Counted from the stretch's first letter, positions 25,740 to 35,374 are shown. The stretch: DNA of 64,000 bases from Halostagnicola sp. A-GB9-2 (GCF_030068615.1 NZ_JASJOC010000014.1:1-64000), one strand, 5' to 3'. The notes: generated by a model not told the origin, from the letters alone. Numbers and translations: made by a program.

Positions 25740-27857
25740 TTAATCGTCGGCCGGTGTTTCGGGGCTGTCTTTCTCGAGCGTGACCTCGATATCAGTCGCC
25801 GCGGCCTTGTACTCGGGGATTTTGGCTCGCTCGTCAAGGACGTCGTTCGTGAGCTTGTTCGCGGAGGCGGCCGCGAAGTGGGGCGTCGTCCAGACGACGC
25901 CTTCCTTGATATCTTCGGTGACCTGCGCCTCGACGGTAATTTCACCCCGTCGAGATCTGAGCGTGACTTCCTCGCCCGTTTCGATCCCGTACCGTTCGGC
26001 GTCATTCGGGTGGATATCGACGAAGTTTTCGGGCGTCTGTCTGTTGAGCGTCGGCGACCGACGGCTCATCGTCCCCGTGTTGTAGTGTTCCTCGAGGCGA
26101 GCGGTCGTCAAGATGAGCGGGTACTCGTCGTCGGGCGTTTCGGCTGGCGGCGTGTGACTCACACCCTCGATGTGACCCAATCCGCTTTCCGTGTCGAACT
26201 CTTCCTCGTAGAGGAACGGATCGCCCTCGTCGCCCAGTTCGTAGCAGGGCCAGTGAAGCCCCTCTTCGCCGAGCAGGTCGTAGGTCATCCCGTGGTAACT
26301 CGGACAAACCTGGCGTAACTCTTCGAAGACCACTTCGGGGTCGTCGAAGTCAAACCCGTCGGCGCCGAACAGACGAACACCGACTTCCGAGAGGATGTCC
26401 AGGTCGTGGCGGGTGTTTTCGTGGACTTTCTCGATTCCGCGCATGCGCTGGACGCGGCGGTCGGTGTTGGTGACGGTCCCACCTCGTTCGGCCCACGAGG
26501 TCGCCGGGAGGATGACATCCGCGTACTCTGCGGTCTCGGTCATGAATATGTCCTGGACGACCATGAACTCGAGTTCCTGGATTCGTTCGGCGACCCGGTT
26601 CGCGTCGGGTTCGCTCATGACAGGGTTTTCACCCATGACGTAGACCCCTTTGATCGAATCCCCGAACTCGTGTGAGATTTCGACGTTCGTCAAACCCGGC
26701 TCGGGCGGGACCTCGAAGCCCCAGACGTCCTCGACCGATTTGCGGGCCTCGTCGTCGTCGACCAGCTGATAGCCGGGCAGGACGTTGGGCATCGCTCCGA
26801 CGTCACAGGTTCCTTGCACGTTGTTCTGTCCGCGCAACGGATTGACGCCCGTTCCGGGCCGACCGAGGTTGCCCGTGATCAGCGCCAGATTAATCTCGTT
26901 TTGGACGTTGTCGACGCCGCACCGATGCTGGCTCATCCCCATCCCGGTGAAGATCGCCGCGTTGTCGGCCGTGGCGTACTTTTTCGCGGCCAGTTCGATG
27001 TCCTCGAGCGGGACGCCACACTCCTCGGCGGCCGCTTCCTTGTCGAAGTCTTCGAGCGTCGCTTTGAGGTCGTCGAATCCTTCGGTTCGCTCCGCGATGA
27101 ACTCCTCGTCGATCCAGTCGTTCTCGAGGGCCGTCTTGATGACGATGTTCAACAGCGGAATATCGGTTCCCGGGTTCAACTGGAGGTGCATGTGCCGTTC
27201 CGTCTCGTCGATCTGGAACGACTGGGTCGTCTTGTTCGCGTGGGGATCGACCTGGATGACGGTCGCACCGTCGAGCATCGCCTGCCGGAAGTATTGACTG
27301 TTCGCGATCGGATGTTGCTCTCCGGGGTTCGCCCCTTGTATCCAGAAGACATCCGTTTCGTCTCGAAGATCCCGCATGCTGTTCGTCATCGCGCCGGCAC
27401 CCAGACTCGTCCGGAGCGCCCACACCGTCGACGCGTGACACATTCGGGTGCAGTTGTCGACGTTGTTGGTTCCGTAGCGCCGAGCCAGCTTTTGAAGGAG
27501 GTAGTTCTCCTCGTTCATCGTCTTCGAGGAGCCGAAAAAGCCCATCGCATCGGGCTCGTACTCCGATCGGATTCGCTCGAGTTCGCTTACAATGTACTCG
27601 TAGCACTCCTCCCAGGTCGCCTCGCGGAACTCCCCGTCCTCCTTGATCAGCGGTTCGGTCAATCGATCCTCGTGGGCAATGACTTCTGTCGCCGCACCGC
27701 CTTTGATGCAGATGCGCCCTTCGTTGACCGGCGCGTCACCCCAGGGCATGAACCGAACGTCGTCGGGTTCTTCGCCCTGTTTGACCTGAATTCCGCATCC
27801 GACGCCGCAGTACGGACAGATCGTTTTGGTGGGAGATTCTGTCTCATCCGTCGACAT
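25740..27857 (-). CDS. fdhA: Formate dehydrogenase catalytic subunit (molybdopterin, Cys type)
   Basis: Oxidises formate to CO2 at a bis-MGD Mo/W centre. From ATG 27857 it has 705 residues, close to E. coli FdhF (715). A [4Fe-4S] cluster is bound by Cys14, Cys17, Cys21 and Cys50 (CPYCGVGC..GRICIKG). Cys140-His141 in NCTRMCHAS stand at the Sec140-His141 site of FdhF, so it is a Cys enzyme. The molybdopterin-binding C-terminal domain ends in VWTTPHFAAASANKL. It lacks the NuoG-like N-terminal iron-sulfur domain of NAD-linked forms, and no electron-transfer subunit or fdhD lies beside it. It would finish oxidation of PurU-derived formate. Confidence 0.9.
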   Translation of the reverse strand: MSTDETESPTKTICPYCGVGCGIQVKQGEEPDDVRFMPWGDAPVNEGRICIKGGAATEVIAHEDRLTEPLIKEDGEFREATWEECYEYIVSELERIRSEYEPDAMGFFGSSKTMNEENYLLQKLARRYGTNNVDNCTRMCHASTVWALRTSLGAGAMTNSMRDLRDETDVFWIQGANPGEQHPIANSQYFRQAMLDGATVIQVDPHANKTTQSFQIDETERHMHLQLNPGTDIPLLNIVIKTALENDWIDEEFIAERTEGFDDLKATLEDFDKEAAAEECGVPLEDIELAAKKYATADNAAIFTGMGMSQHRCGVDNVQNEINLALITGNLGRPGTGVNPLRGQNNVQGTCDVGAMPNVLPGYQLVDDDEARKSVEDVWGFEVPPEPGLTNVEISHEFGDSIKGVYVMGENPVMSEPDANRVAERIQELEFMVVQDIFMTETAEYADVILPATSWAERGGTVTNTDRRVQRMRGIEKVHENTRHDLDILSEVGVRLFGADGFDFDDPEVVFEELRQVCPSYHGMTYDLLGEEGLHWPCYELGDEGDPFLYEEEFDTESGLGHIEGVSHTPPAETPDDEYPLILTTARLEEHYNTGTMSRRSPTLNRQTPENFVDIHPNDAERYGIETGEEVTLRSRRGEITVEAQVTEDIKEGVVWTTPHFAAASANKLTNDVLDERAKIPEYKAAATDIEVTLEKDSPETPADD

Positions 27858-28046
27858 CGTGATCACCTGCTTGATTGTGGGTCATGATATGGTATACTAA
27901 CGCTTCCCACGGGTATGAACCTTTCTCTCATCGCGATTCGGTTCGCCGGGCTGTCTGTCGTTTTTGTGACCGATCCGTACGTCCGCCTGCAGGGGTCAGT
28001 TCCAAGGGCAACATTCACGCTCTTGGCACACGTACCCTCCGTTACG

Positions 28047-28625
28047 ATGGATCTCTCAGCGGAATCTGTCGGTCGCCTCGTCGAAGCGTACCCGGATACC
28101 CAACCCCTCGCCGGGGTCGAGGCGGACCACCTCGAGATGCTTCCCTCGACGCTGGAAAGCGGTTCGTACGGTCGGCGCGACGTAGAGTGGATCGTGCAGT
28201 GGTACTATCGACGGTTTTTGGGTGATTATCCCGATGCCGAACGACGCGAAGCCGAAGACGCCTTCAGCGACAACGAGTTCGACGATATCCGCCGAGCGAT
28301 CGACGGCGCGTTGCAGCGCGAGACGACGGGAGCGAGACTCGAGTGCCTCACGGACCTTACCGGCGTCGACGTTTCGGTTGCGACCGCGTTCTTACAGTTT
28401 CTCGACCCGAAAACCTACCTTGTACTGAGCGAAACCGAGTGGGAGTCGTTGCGACGGTGTGGCGAACTCTCGAAGCAGTATCCGTCACGGCCGTCGTCAG
28501 CTGATTACGACCGATACCTACGGGTGTGTCGATCGGTCTCTGATCGGTGTGAGTGTACGCTTCAGACGCTCTACCGAGCATTGTGGCAGATCCAGATAGG
28601 ACAAGGTCGAGCCGATAGCGATTAA
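28047..28625 (+). CDS. Conserved haloarchaeal protein of unknown function
   Basis: A 192-residue acidic protein from ATG 28047; an upstream frame to 27915 lacks gene-like sequence. I do not recognise a named family. The segment LTGVDVSVATAFLQFLDP near 110-127 followed by TYLVLSETEW resembles the helix-hairpin-helix region of DNA-glycosylase-like folds, where a Gly/Val turn precedes a Pro and Asp. That is a weak resemblance and no catalytic residue is assigned. It is divergent from the formate dehydrogenase gene (190 bp apart). Confidence 0.65.
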   Translation: MDLSAESVGRLVEAYPDTQPLAGVEADHLEMLPSTLESGSYGRRDVEWIVQWYYRRFLGDYPDAERREAEDAFSDNEFDDIRRAIDGALQRETTGARLECLTDLTGVDVSVATAFLQFLDPKTYLVLSETEWESLRRCGELSKQYPSRPSSADYDRYLRVCRSVSDRCECTLQTLYRALWQIQIGQGRADSD

Positions 28626-28771
28626 CGAGCACGGCTTTGAGTCCGGATATCAAAACTCAACTTTGTAGGAGCATTGTTCTCCGTTTCCCGACTCGCATCG
28701 ACACGGACGATGCGGCGTTCGTCTCGCTTCGTATCCCAATCTATTTGCTGGTGACCGCTTCTTGTATACGT

Positions 28772-29548
28772 ATGCTTGACGACGAGACCCGCAATCGGCT
28801 CGCGGAATCGCTCTACGAGGCACTGCAAACGAACGACCCCATCGACAGGCTCACCGAAGCGCACGACATGACGACCGAGGATGCCTACGCCATCCAGTCG
28901 AACCTCGTCGACCGTCGTCTGCAGGACGGCGCGTCTCTCGTCGGTCACAAGATTGGGCTCACGAGCACGGCGATCCGCGACCAACTCGGCGTCCCCGAAC
29001 CCGACTTCGGTCGGTTGCTGGACACGATGTTTATCGACGGGCGGAAAATTCCCGGCGACGAACTCATCGAACCGCGCATCGAACCCGAGATCGGATTCAT
29101 GATCGGCGAGGATCTCGAGCCGCCGGTGTCGTCCCTCGACGTCCTGGCCGCGACCGAGTTCGTCGTTCCGGTTCTCGAAGTGATTGATAGTCGCGTTCGC
29201 GACTGGGATATCCGAATTCAGGATACCATTGCAGACAACGCGTCGTCTGCGTTGTATCTCACCGGCGAGACCCGAAGTGCCGTCGACGGGATCGACCTCT
29301 CCCTGGAGGGGCTGAAGCTCTATCGCAACGGCGAGCTCGAGGCCTCGGGTGTCGGCGCAGCGGTTCTCGATCATCCCGCGCGAGCGGTCGCGTGGCTCGC
29401 GAACACGCTCGACGATTTAGACGAGACGCTCGAGGCTGGGCAGTTTATTTTGAGTGGTTCAGTAACACCCGCGGTCGATATCGAATCCGGAGACGTGTTC
29501 ACGGCCGAATTTGCTTCGATCGGGACGGTTACTGTGACCGTCGAGTAA
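28772..29548 (+). CDS. mhpD: 2-hydroxypenta-2,4-dienoate (2-keto-4-pentenoate) hydratase
   Basis: Adds water to 2-hydroxypenta-2,4-dienoate to give 4-hydroxy-2-oxovalerate. From ATG 28772 it has 258 residues. Seen: GHKIGLTSTAIRDQLGV, the metal-binding Glu pair region PRIEPEIGFMI, and IADNASSALYLTG, whose DNASS form is usual in hydratases (MhpD/DmpE). A longer frame back to 28637 was rejected. It faces, tail to tail, the related decarboxylase at 29670, and together with the aldolase and acylating dehydrogenase completes the lower meta pathway. Confidence 0.87.
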   Translation: MLDDETRNRLAESLYEALQTNDPIDRLTEAHDMTTEDAYAIQSNLVDRRLQDGASLVGHKIGLTSTAIRDQLGVPEPDFGRLLDTMFIDGRKIPGDELIEPRIEPEIGFMIGEDLEPPVSSLDVLAATEFVVPVLEVIDSRVRDWDIRIQDTIADNASSALYLTGETRSAVDGIDLSLEGLKLYRNGELEASGVGAAVLDHPARAVAWLANTLDDLDETLEAGQFILSGSVTPAVDIESGDVFTAEFASIGTVTVTVE

Positions 29549-29669
29549 AAACGGTGTTTCGGCCGTTTTCGGGGGAGCGTTTCCGCCGTCTCACTGAGAC
29601 TCACTGTGGCTGATGAGAGTGGACAAAAATCGAATTATTGTCACATGAGAACAGCGGACAAATCGGTGT

Positions 29670-30452
29670 TCACTCGGCGGTGAGCGTAATCTCTCCGATG
29701 TTTGCGAACTTGATCTGATACACGTCGCCCGGTTCGATGTCGATCGCGGCGTTGATGCCGCCGGTGAGGATCAACTCGCCCGCTTTGAGCCCTTCGTCGA
29801 GTTCGTCGAGTCTGTTTCCGAGCCACGCGACCGCTCGAGCGGGGTGTCCCATGATATCCGCGCCGACTCCCGTCGCCTCGAGTTCCCCGTTGACCGAGAT
29901 GACGACGCTTTCCATCGCGAGGTCGACGTCGGTCACGTCACGAAGCGTTTCTCCGACGAAGACGCGGCCGGCCGACGTGTTGTCGGCGATGACGTCTTGG
30001 GCCGAGGGGATAGTCCACCCCTGGAACCGACTCTCGAGGATCTCGACGACCGGAACGACGGCGCGCGTGGACGTGAGGATATCGGTCGGGGTCACCGGCG
30101 CGGAGATGTCCTCGTCGAGGATAAGGCCGATTTCGGCCTCGAGTCGGGGGGAGATCAGCGAGTCGGTCGGTATCGTCGCCTCGTCGAGTACGGTTTCTTC
30201 GGTCACGGAGCCGAATATCGGCTCCTGAATCCCGAGCTGTTCTTGTTTCGCCTCGCTTACGAGGCCCAGCTTGTGGCCGGTTATCCGCCCGTCATCGCCG
30301 CAAATGCGGTCGATGACCCCTGACTGTATCTCGTAGGCTTCGTCCACCGAAATTTCCTTCTCGTCCGTAAGCGGTGGAATCGGCGAACTCGTCTTCTGTG
30401 CCTCGTAAAGCGATTCCGCGAACTCAGTCGTTTCGTTTTTGCTAAGAGTCAT
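29670..30452 (-). CDS. dmpH: 4-oxalocrotonate decarboxylase-like / second dienoate hydratase
   Basis: Paralog of the hydratase, 260 residues. Seen: TGHKLGLVSEAKQEQLGIQE, PIFGSVTEE, the metal site PRLEAEIGLIL and VIADNTSAGRVFVGE. The PIFG and DNTSA forms resemble 4-oxalocrotonate decarboxylases (DmpH/XylI), which make 2-hydroxypentadienoate by a vinylpyruvate step and often pair with the hydratase. Assignment rests on these short motifs; it could be a second hydratase. No oxalocrotonate tautomerase was found. It is last in the minus-strand run with the dioxygenase and amidohydrolase. Confidence 0.75.
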   Translation of the reverse strand: MTLSKNETTEFAESLYEAQKTSSPIPPLTDEKEISVDEAYEIQSGVIDRICGDDGRITGHKLGLVSEAKQEQLGIQEPIFGSVTEETVLDEATIPTDSLISPRLEAEIGLILDEDISAPVTPTDILTSTRAVVPVVEILESRFQGWTIPSAQDVIADNTSAGRVFVGETLRDVTDVDLAMESVVISVNGELEATGVGADIMGHPARAVAWLGNRLDELDEGLKAGELILTGGINAAIDIEPGDVYQIKFANIGEITLTAE

Positions 30453-30632
30453 CCGGTTTGTTCTTTCGTTGATTGCTTATTTAGTGTTCCGCCTCTCCCG
30501 CATCGATAGTCCCGTTTCAACGGATGGACAACGATGAACGGCGACCGAAATCCGAAATGGTCGAGTCGACTCGGACTCCACTCCGATACGTTGTCTTGAA
30601 GTCGAACGGCGTATCGGAGCTGGTGATCGCGC

Positions 30633-31589
30633 TCAATTAACGTACTCGAGGCCGTCCCATGCCGGTCCTTGGCCGACCCACTGGTGATTAGTTTCGCCGC
30701 CGATGTCTTCTTCCGTCCACTCGATCGGCTCCCAGTCGGGTTCGAAGTTGAGGTACCCGGGACCGGCGAACAGTTCGATGCGGAACCCGCTTGCGGGATC
30801 GGACACGTACAAGAAGTCCGCACGCGTAATCGCGTGACGGCCCGGACCGCCGTCCGGTTCGATACCGTGTTCGCTCAGGATGTCGGCGGCGCTCCAGAGT
30901 TCGTTGAGACTATCGAGGTGATAGGAGAGATGATGGAATCCTTCGGAGGACCCCGGTGGTTCACGATGAATCGCAATATCGTGGGGCAGCGGCGTCACCG
31001 CGAGCCACCATCCCCAGAGCTCGTCGTCTTCCGCTCGGTACCGTTCGTTTAGTCTGAAGCCGAGTTCGTCTTCCAACCAGACTGCGTGGTCCGTGGCCGT
31101 TTCGCTCGGGTCTTGGACGTGAACGTGATCGATGCGCCGCGGTGCGATTCGATTCGCGACGGCTTCGGTGTAGTTGCGATTCTTGAGCCCCGACCGTTGG
31201 TCTTCGGGGGCTCGAGGCTTTTCGACGTCGTAATAGAACTCGTAGGGATGGCCGAACTTCTCGATTCGAATCGCCTCTCCCTGTCCCGATTCGACTCCCG
31301 CGTCGAGATAGGTAACGTCAGTGCCGTTTGTTTCGAATTGGTCGGCGAGTTCGCTCAACGCGTCGGCACTAGACGTCCGAAACGCGATGTGATCGACCCC
31401 TTTCTGTCCCGATTCGGTGATGCTTAGCGTGTGATGTTCCCAATCTCGTTGGCCGCGGAGATAGGCGGTATCGTTGGTCTGTTCGACTATTTGAAGCCCG
31501 AGAACCTCGTTGAAGAACCAGAGTGATTCCTCGAGGTCGGGCGTGTGTATCGCGACGTGGCCGAGTTTTGCGATTTGTGACTTCATCAT
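30633..31589 (-). CDS. Extradiol catechol 2,3-dioxygenase (homoprotocatechuate/catechol type)
   Basis: Fe(II) enzyme that opens a catechol ring beside the hydroxyls. The 318 residues form two vicinal-oxygen-chelate domains. Iron ligands: His155 (RRIDHVHV), His220 (GFHHLSYH), Glu272 (FRIELF). The acid-base His is present, His203 in LPHDIAIH, matching His200 of the homoprotocatechuate enzyme, as does GPGRHAITRADFLYVSDP. It is therefore the likely active ring-cleaver of the cluster. The ring substrate could be protocatechuate, catechol or homoprotocatechuate. It lies between the ACMSD-family decarboxylase and the oxalocrotonate decarboxylase genes. Confidence 0.88.
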   Translation of the reverse strand: MMKSQIAKLGHVAIHTPDLEESLWFFNEVLGLQIVEQTNDTAYLRGQRDWEHHTLSITESGQKGVDHIAFRTSSADALSELADQFETNGTDVTYLDAGVESGQGEAIRIEKFGHPYEFYYDVEKPRAPEDQRSGLKNRNYTEAVANRIAPRRIDHVHVQDPSETATDHAVWLEDELGFRLNERYRAEDDELWGWWLAVTPLPHDIAIHREPPGSSEGFHHLSYHLDSLNELWSAADILSEHGIEPDGGPGRHAITRADFLYVSDPASGFRIELFAGPGYLNFEPDWEPIEWTEEDIGGETNHQWVGQGPAWDGLEYVN

Positions 31590-31593
31590 TCAT

Positions 31594-31609
31594 ATCACCA
31601 GCTAGTGAT
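31594..31609. promoter_or_regulatory. Palindrome at the start of the extradiol dioxygenase gene
   Basis: ATCACCAGCTAGTGAT (5-bp arms ATCAC/GTGAT, AGCT centre) begins 5 bp upstream of the ATG at 31589. A related TCACTAGT lies near 32816 upstream of the amidohydrolase start. It is a possible operator distinct from the TCCGA motif. Confidence 0.35.
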
Positions 31610-31785
31610 AGCCGCGTTCCTGTGTCTCCTGTTGACACAAACCACCGTTGGCGGCTTGCTAAAACTGTTCGTAAGACAGATATATAGGTATTTTCCTCCG
31701 ACCGCTTGCTCTCGAACCGGACATCGGACGACCGAGTACTTCGATGTCGACGACAAAATCCGCAACTGGCCGCCGTTCGAGCGCG

Positions 31786-32745
31786 TTACTCGATCAACTC
31801 GAGGAGGTTTTGGGAGTAGATCTGCTCTCGTTCCGATTCACCGATATCCATCTCCTCGATGGCGTCGAGTCCGTTTTCGATGCCTGCGCGTCCTCGACCG
31901 GGTCCGAACGGGTAGTCGGTGCCGTAGATGAACGTGTCCCCGAAGAGGTCGTACGCGCATTCATGGGCCGAGACGGAGTTCCCGAGACAGCTGTCGGCGT
32001 AAAACTCGCCGAAGTAGTCGCTCACCGGTTGCTCTAGGTCGGGAAGGTCAGTATCGGCGTAATTGTCCGGATACTGCATGCGGGTCTCGTAGAACCCGTC
32101 GATGCGCCCGCTGAAATAGGGAATCATGCCGCCGCCGTGATGGGAAACGATGTCGAGATCGTACTTCTGGACGACGCCGCCGAACACGAGCCGCGAGAGC
32201 GCGAGCGTGGTGTCGAACGGCCAGCCGAAGAGTCGATGATCCATGTACTCGCTCGCCCAGTCGTACCACTCGAACAGTTGTGGGTGGATCCACAGGGGCG
32301 CGTTTTCGGCGTCGGCCTTGGCGAAGAGCGGATCGAACTCTGGTCGATCCAGCGGCTTGCCGTCGATGTTCGAAAAGATCTGAATGCCGGCCATGTCGAG
32401 ATCGTTGACGCACCGGTCGAACTCGTCGATGAACCCGTCGTTGACCTTCGGAATCGTGCCGACCGGAACGAACCGATCGGGGTGCTGATCGGCGATACGC
32501 TTGATCTCGTCGTTCGCTAATTTCGTGAGTTCCAGCGCCGTCTCGTCGCCCATCCCCTGCCAGATCGGTGGCAGGGCGATCGTGATAACCTGCTTGTCGA
32601 TGCCGAACTCGTCCATGTCCCCGAGGCGCTGATCGAGATCCCACAGAAACGACGGCGAGCCGCTGAGACCTTGAAATTCGTACTCCTCGAGCAACGTTTC
32701 GTAGAACCGTTCCGTCAGCGCGTGGGTGAATGCGTCGATTTTCAT
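31786..32745 (-). CDS. Amidohydrolase-2 (ACMSD-family) decarboxylase or hydrolase
   Basis: TIM-barrel metal enzyme of 319 residues. Seen: N-terminal MKIDAFTHALTERF (the usual first His of HxH is Phe6, His8 kept), HPQ in PLWIHPQLF, the double His in DIVSHHGGGMIPYF and the late Asp in YGTDYPFGPG. The family includes aminocarboxymuconate-semialdehyde decarboxylase, 5-carboxyvanillate decarboxylase and oxalomesaconate hydratase. Directly ahead of the ring-cleavage gene, the best fit is decarboxylation of the carboxylated ring-fission product made by 2,3-cleavage of protocatechuate, but decarboxylation of an aromatic acid is possible. Confidence 0.8.
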   Translation of the reverse strand: MKIDAFTHALTERFYETLLEEYEFQGLSGSPSFLWDLDQRLGDMDEFGIDKQVITIALPPIWQGMGDETALELTKLANDEIKRIADQHPDRFVPVGTIPKVNDGFIDEFDRCVNDLDMAGIQIFSNIDGKPLDRPEFDPLFAKADAENAPLWIHPQLFEWYDWASEYMDHRLFGWPFDTTLALSRLVFGGVVQKYDLDIVSHHGGGMIPYFSGRIDGFYETRMQYPDNYADTDLPDLEQPVSDYFGEFYADSCLGNSVSAHECAYDLFGDTFIYGTDYPFGPGRGRAGIENGLDAIEEMDIGESEREQIYSQNLLELIE

Positions 32746-32964
32746 CGTTGGAAGTGTGTGAGCGGTCGTCGAACCCGTTCTCGGACAGTGCTCGGGTTGT
32801 GATACCGATGATACATCACTAGTAACGAATACGCATCATATAAACCTCACGTCCATGCGGCGAGTTCTTCGCCTCTCGTACTCCGTCGGCGCGAGCCCTC
32901 GGGCGTCGGTCGTTTCGCCGCGTTGTTCCGACGATTTTATGCTTTCAGCTATCCATCCACTCCT

Positions 32965-33336
32965 ATGGACGTCATACACAGTGCGCTGTGGGTATCGGAC
33001 ATCGACGAAACGCTGTCGTTTTACGTCGATTCGCTCGGCCTCGAGAAGACGCGGGAATTCGAGAGCGGCGAGGGCGCTCGAAACGTGTTCGTCGCCGGCG
33101 ACTCCGACACGGAGATCCAGTTCAAGTCCCATCCGGACCGCGAGGCGTCCTCGGACGGGTTCGACCACGTGGCAATTGAAGTCGACGATACCGACGCCGA
33201 AGTCGAGCGACTCGTCGAGGAAACGGGCTGTCGGGTTCGGCGGGGCCCGCTCACCTCGGACGGCGCGAACGCTCGAGTCGCGTTCATCGAGGATCCGGAC
33301 GGGTACGGCATCGAACTGGTTCAGGAGTTCGACTGA
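32965..33336 (+). CDS. Glyoxalase/VOC family protein (lactoylglutathione-lyase-like)
   Basis: A single glyoxalase fold of 123 residues from ATG 32965. Metal-ligand positions: His5 (DVIHSALWV), His in GFDHVAIEV and Glu in GYGIELVQEF. Such proteins isomerise methylglyoxal hemithioacetals, bind antibiotics or, rarely, act on aromatic compounds. It is the only plus-strand gene within the minus-strand catabolic run, convergent with the aldolase gene 66 bp away, so it may be an insertion or an independent detoxification gene. Confidence 0.82.
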   Translation: MDVIHSALWVSDIDETLSFYVDSLGLEKTREFESGEGARNVFVAGDSDTEIQFKSHPDREASSDGFDHVAIEVDDTDAEVERLVEETGCRVRRGPLTSDGANARVAFIEDPDGYGIELVQEFD

Positions 33337-33402
33337 CGACCGGCGGTTCGCGACGCTTCTCCGATCGGTTAGCAAAACGAGACGGGACCACTCGAGAGTC
33401 CG

Positions 33403-34440
33403 TTAGTCGTCGGCCTCGGCTTCGTCCGCCCGCTCCTCCGCGATGCTCGCGGCGACGTCGGTAATCATATCCTCTTGTCCACCGACGACGCCCATCTCGC
33501 CCAGTTCGACGAGGATCTCTCGAGGGTCGAGATCGAATTTCTCGCCGACGCGACGGGTGTGTCGCAGGAACGACGAGTAGACGCCCGCGTAGCCCAGGAC
33601 GAGCGAGTCGTTATCGAGTTCGGGCATCGTCTCTTCGGTTAACATCGGAACCAGAACGTCCTCTGCGGCGTCCATCGTACTGAAGAAATCGGGCGTCACG
33701 TCGTACCCGGCTTTCTCGAGCGTGCCGACGAGCACTTCCATCTGGGCGTTCCCGGAGCCGGCACCGAGACCGCGAAGACAGCCGTCCACCGTCGTCGCCC
33801 CGGCTTCGATGCCGGCGAGCGTGTTCCCGATCCCGAGGCCGAGGTTGTTGTGCGCGTGGAACCCGACATCGATTGATAGCTCGTCGGCGAGCAGTCCGAC
33901 CCGCTCGCGAACGTCTTCGGGAAGCATCGCGCCCGCCGAATCCATCACGTAGACCGCGTCAGCGCCGTACTCTTCCATGAGTTTGGCCTGCTCTAACACC
34001 TTCTCCGGCGGCTCCATGTGCGAAAGCATCAGGAGTCCGTTCGCCTCGAGACCCCTGTCCGTGACGAATTCGAAGTGTTCGGCGGAGACGTCCGCCTCCG
34101 TCACGTGGGTCGCGATGCGGCAGATGTCGGCACCTCGGTCGACCGCGAGATCGATCTCTTCGACGGTTCCGATCCCGGGAAGCATCAGCACCGAAAGCTC
34201 GGTATCCGTTAGTTCGGGGACGACCGCCTCGAGGTACTCCGAAGTGTCCGCGGCCGAAAATCCGTAATTGATCGACGAGCCGCCCATGCCGTCGCCGTGG
34301 GAGACTTCGACGACGTCCATCCGCGAGTCGTCGAGGGCGCTTGCGATGTCCGCCATCTGCTCCGGCGTGAACTGGTGGTCGACGGCGTGCATGCCGTCCC
34401 GAAGCGTCATGTCGACGAGTCGAACGTCGCGTTCAGTCAT
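33403..34440 (-). CDS. mhpE: 4-hydroxy-2-oxovalerate aldolase
   Basis: Splits 4-hydroxy-2-oxovalerate into pyruvate and acetaldehyde. From ATG 34440 it has 345 residues, the usual size. Seen: [17 protein letters not shown] (catalytic Arg/metal Asp), the metal His pair in [14 protein letters not shown], and the DmpG communication domain ([23 protein letters not shown]). It overlaps the acylating dehydrogenase by 8 bp. In DmpFG the two proteins form a complex that channels acetaldehyde, which the coupling suggests here too. Confidence 0.95.
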   Translation of the reverse strand: MTERDVRLVDMTLRDGMHAVDHQFTPEQMADIASALDDSRMDVVEVSHGDGMGGSSINYGFSAADTSEYLEAVVPELTDTELSVLMLPGIGTVEEIDLAVDRGADICRIATHVTEADVSAEHFEFVTDRGLEANGLLMLSHMEPPEKVLEQAKLMEEYGADAVYVMDSAGAMLPEDVRERVGLLADELSIDVGFHAHNNLGLGIGNTLAGIEAGATTVDGCLRGLGAGSGNAQMEVLVGTLEKAGYDVTPDFFSTMDAAEDVLVPMLTEETMPELDNDSLVLGYAGVYSSFLRHTRRVGEKFDLDPREILVELGEMGVVGGQEDMITDVAASIAEERADEAEADD

Positions 34441-35374
34441 CGGCATCACCCCCGACGGTCCGCGCCTCGGCGGAGTGCTCCGCGATTCGTTCTGCCGCAC
34501 CGAGCGCGGCGCTGGTCATAATATCGAGGTTTCCGGCGTACGGCGGTAAGTACTGCCCCTCTCCCTCTACTTCGAGCATCGTCGTGATGACGACCGAATC
34601 GCCGAGATCGAAGCCGACGTCGTCCTGGTCTTTGACGCTCGGCTCGAGGGTCACCTCGTATCCGGGGACGTACGACTGAATTTCGCTCTCGATCTCGGCT
34701 ACAGAGTCGCGGACGTCGTCTACGTCGGTCGTATCCGGAACTTTCGTGTACACCGTGTTTCGCATTAGTATCGGCGGTTCGGCGGGATTGAGGATGATGA
34801 TCGCTTTTCCCTCGTCGGCGCCGCCGACTTCCTCGAGGCCGGCAGCGGTGGTCTGGGTGAATTCATCGATGTTCTGGCGGGTTCCGGGGCCGGCGCTTTC
34901 CGAAGAGATCGTGGATATCATCTCCGCGTACTCGACGTCGGCGACTCGGTTCACCGCGTGGACGAGCGGGATCGTCGCCTGTCCGCCACAGGTGACCATG
35001 TTGATGTTGTTCCCGCTGTTCGTAACGTCGTCCATGTTGACGGCAGGGACCGTGTACGGACCGACTGCCGCAGGGGTGAGATCGATCGCGAACAGGCCGA
35101 GCTCCTCGTACACCGGCGCCTGCTGTTCGTGGACCGTCGCGCTTGTGGCTTCGAAGACGATGTCGAATTCGTCGGCGTGTTCTCGGACACTGTCGATTCC
35201 GTCCGTTCCCACGTCGATACCTTCGTCGACGGCGGCCTGAAGCCCCTCGGACTCGTCTACCGGGAAAATACCGATCATCCGTTGTAGATCGATCGAATTG
35301 CTCCGACCGAGGATCTTGTACATGAGGTCAGTGCCAATGTTTCCAGGACCGACTATCGCGGCGTTCACTGCCAT
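34433..35374 (-). CDS. mhpF: Acetaldehyde dehydrogenase, CoA-acylating
   Basis: Turns acetaldehyde, NAD+ and CoA into acetyl-CoA. The 313 residues show the N-terminal Rossmann motif [29 protein letters not shown] and the catalytic Cys129 in [17 protein letters not shown]. It lies first in the mhpF-mhpE pair with an 8-bp overlap, and its ATG is 125 bp behind the aldehyde dehydrogenase gene. Partner of the aldolase in the final step of the meta pathway. Confidence 0.95.
   Translation of the reverse strand: MAVNAAIVGPGNIGTDLMYKILGRSNSIDLQRMIGIFPVDESEGLQAAVDEGIDVGTDGIDSVREHADEFDIVFEATSATVHEQQAPVYEELGLFAIDLTPAAVGPYTVPAVNMDDVTNSGNNINMVTCGGQATIPLVHAVNRVADVEYAEMISTISSESAGPGTRQNIDEFTQTTAAGLEEVGGADEGKAIIILNPAEPPILMRNTVYTKVPDTTDVDDVRDSVAEIESEIQSYVPGYEVTLEPSVKDQDDVGFDLGDSVVITTMLEVEGEGQYLPPYAGNLDIMTSAALGAAERIAEHSAEARTVGGDADD

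Noticed and set aside
34446-34500. Upstream extension of the 4-hydroxy-2-oxovalerate aldolase to 34500
   Set aside because: It would overlap the acetaldehyde dehydrogenase by 68 bp and adds residues outside the family; ATG 34440 gives the typical start and a small overlap.
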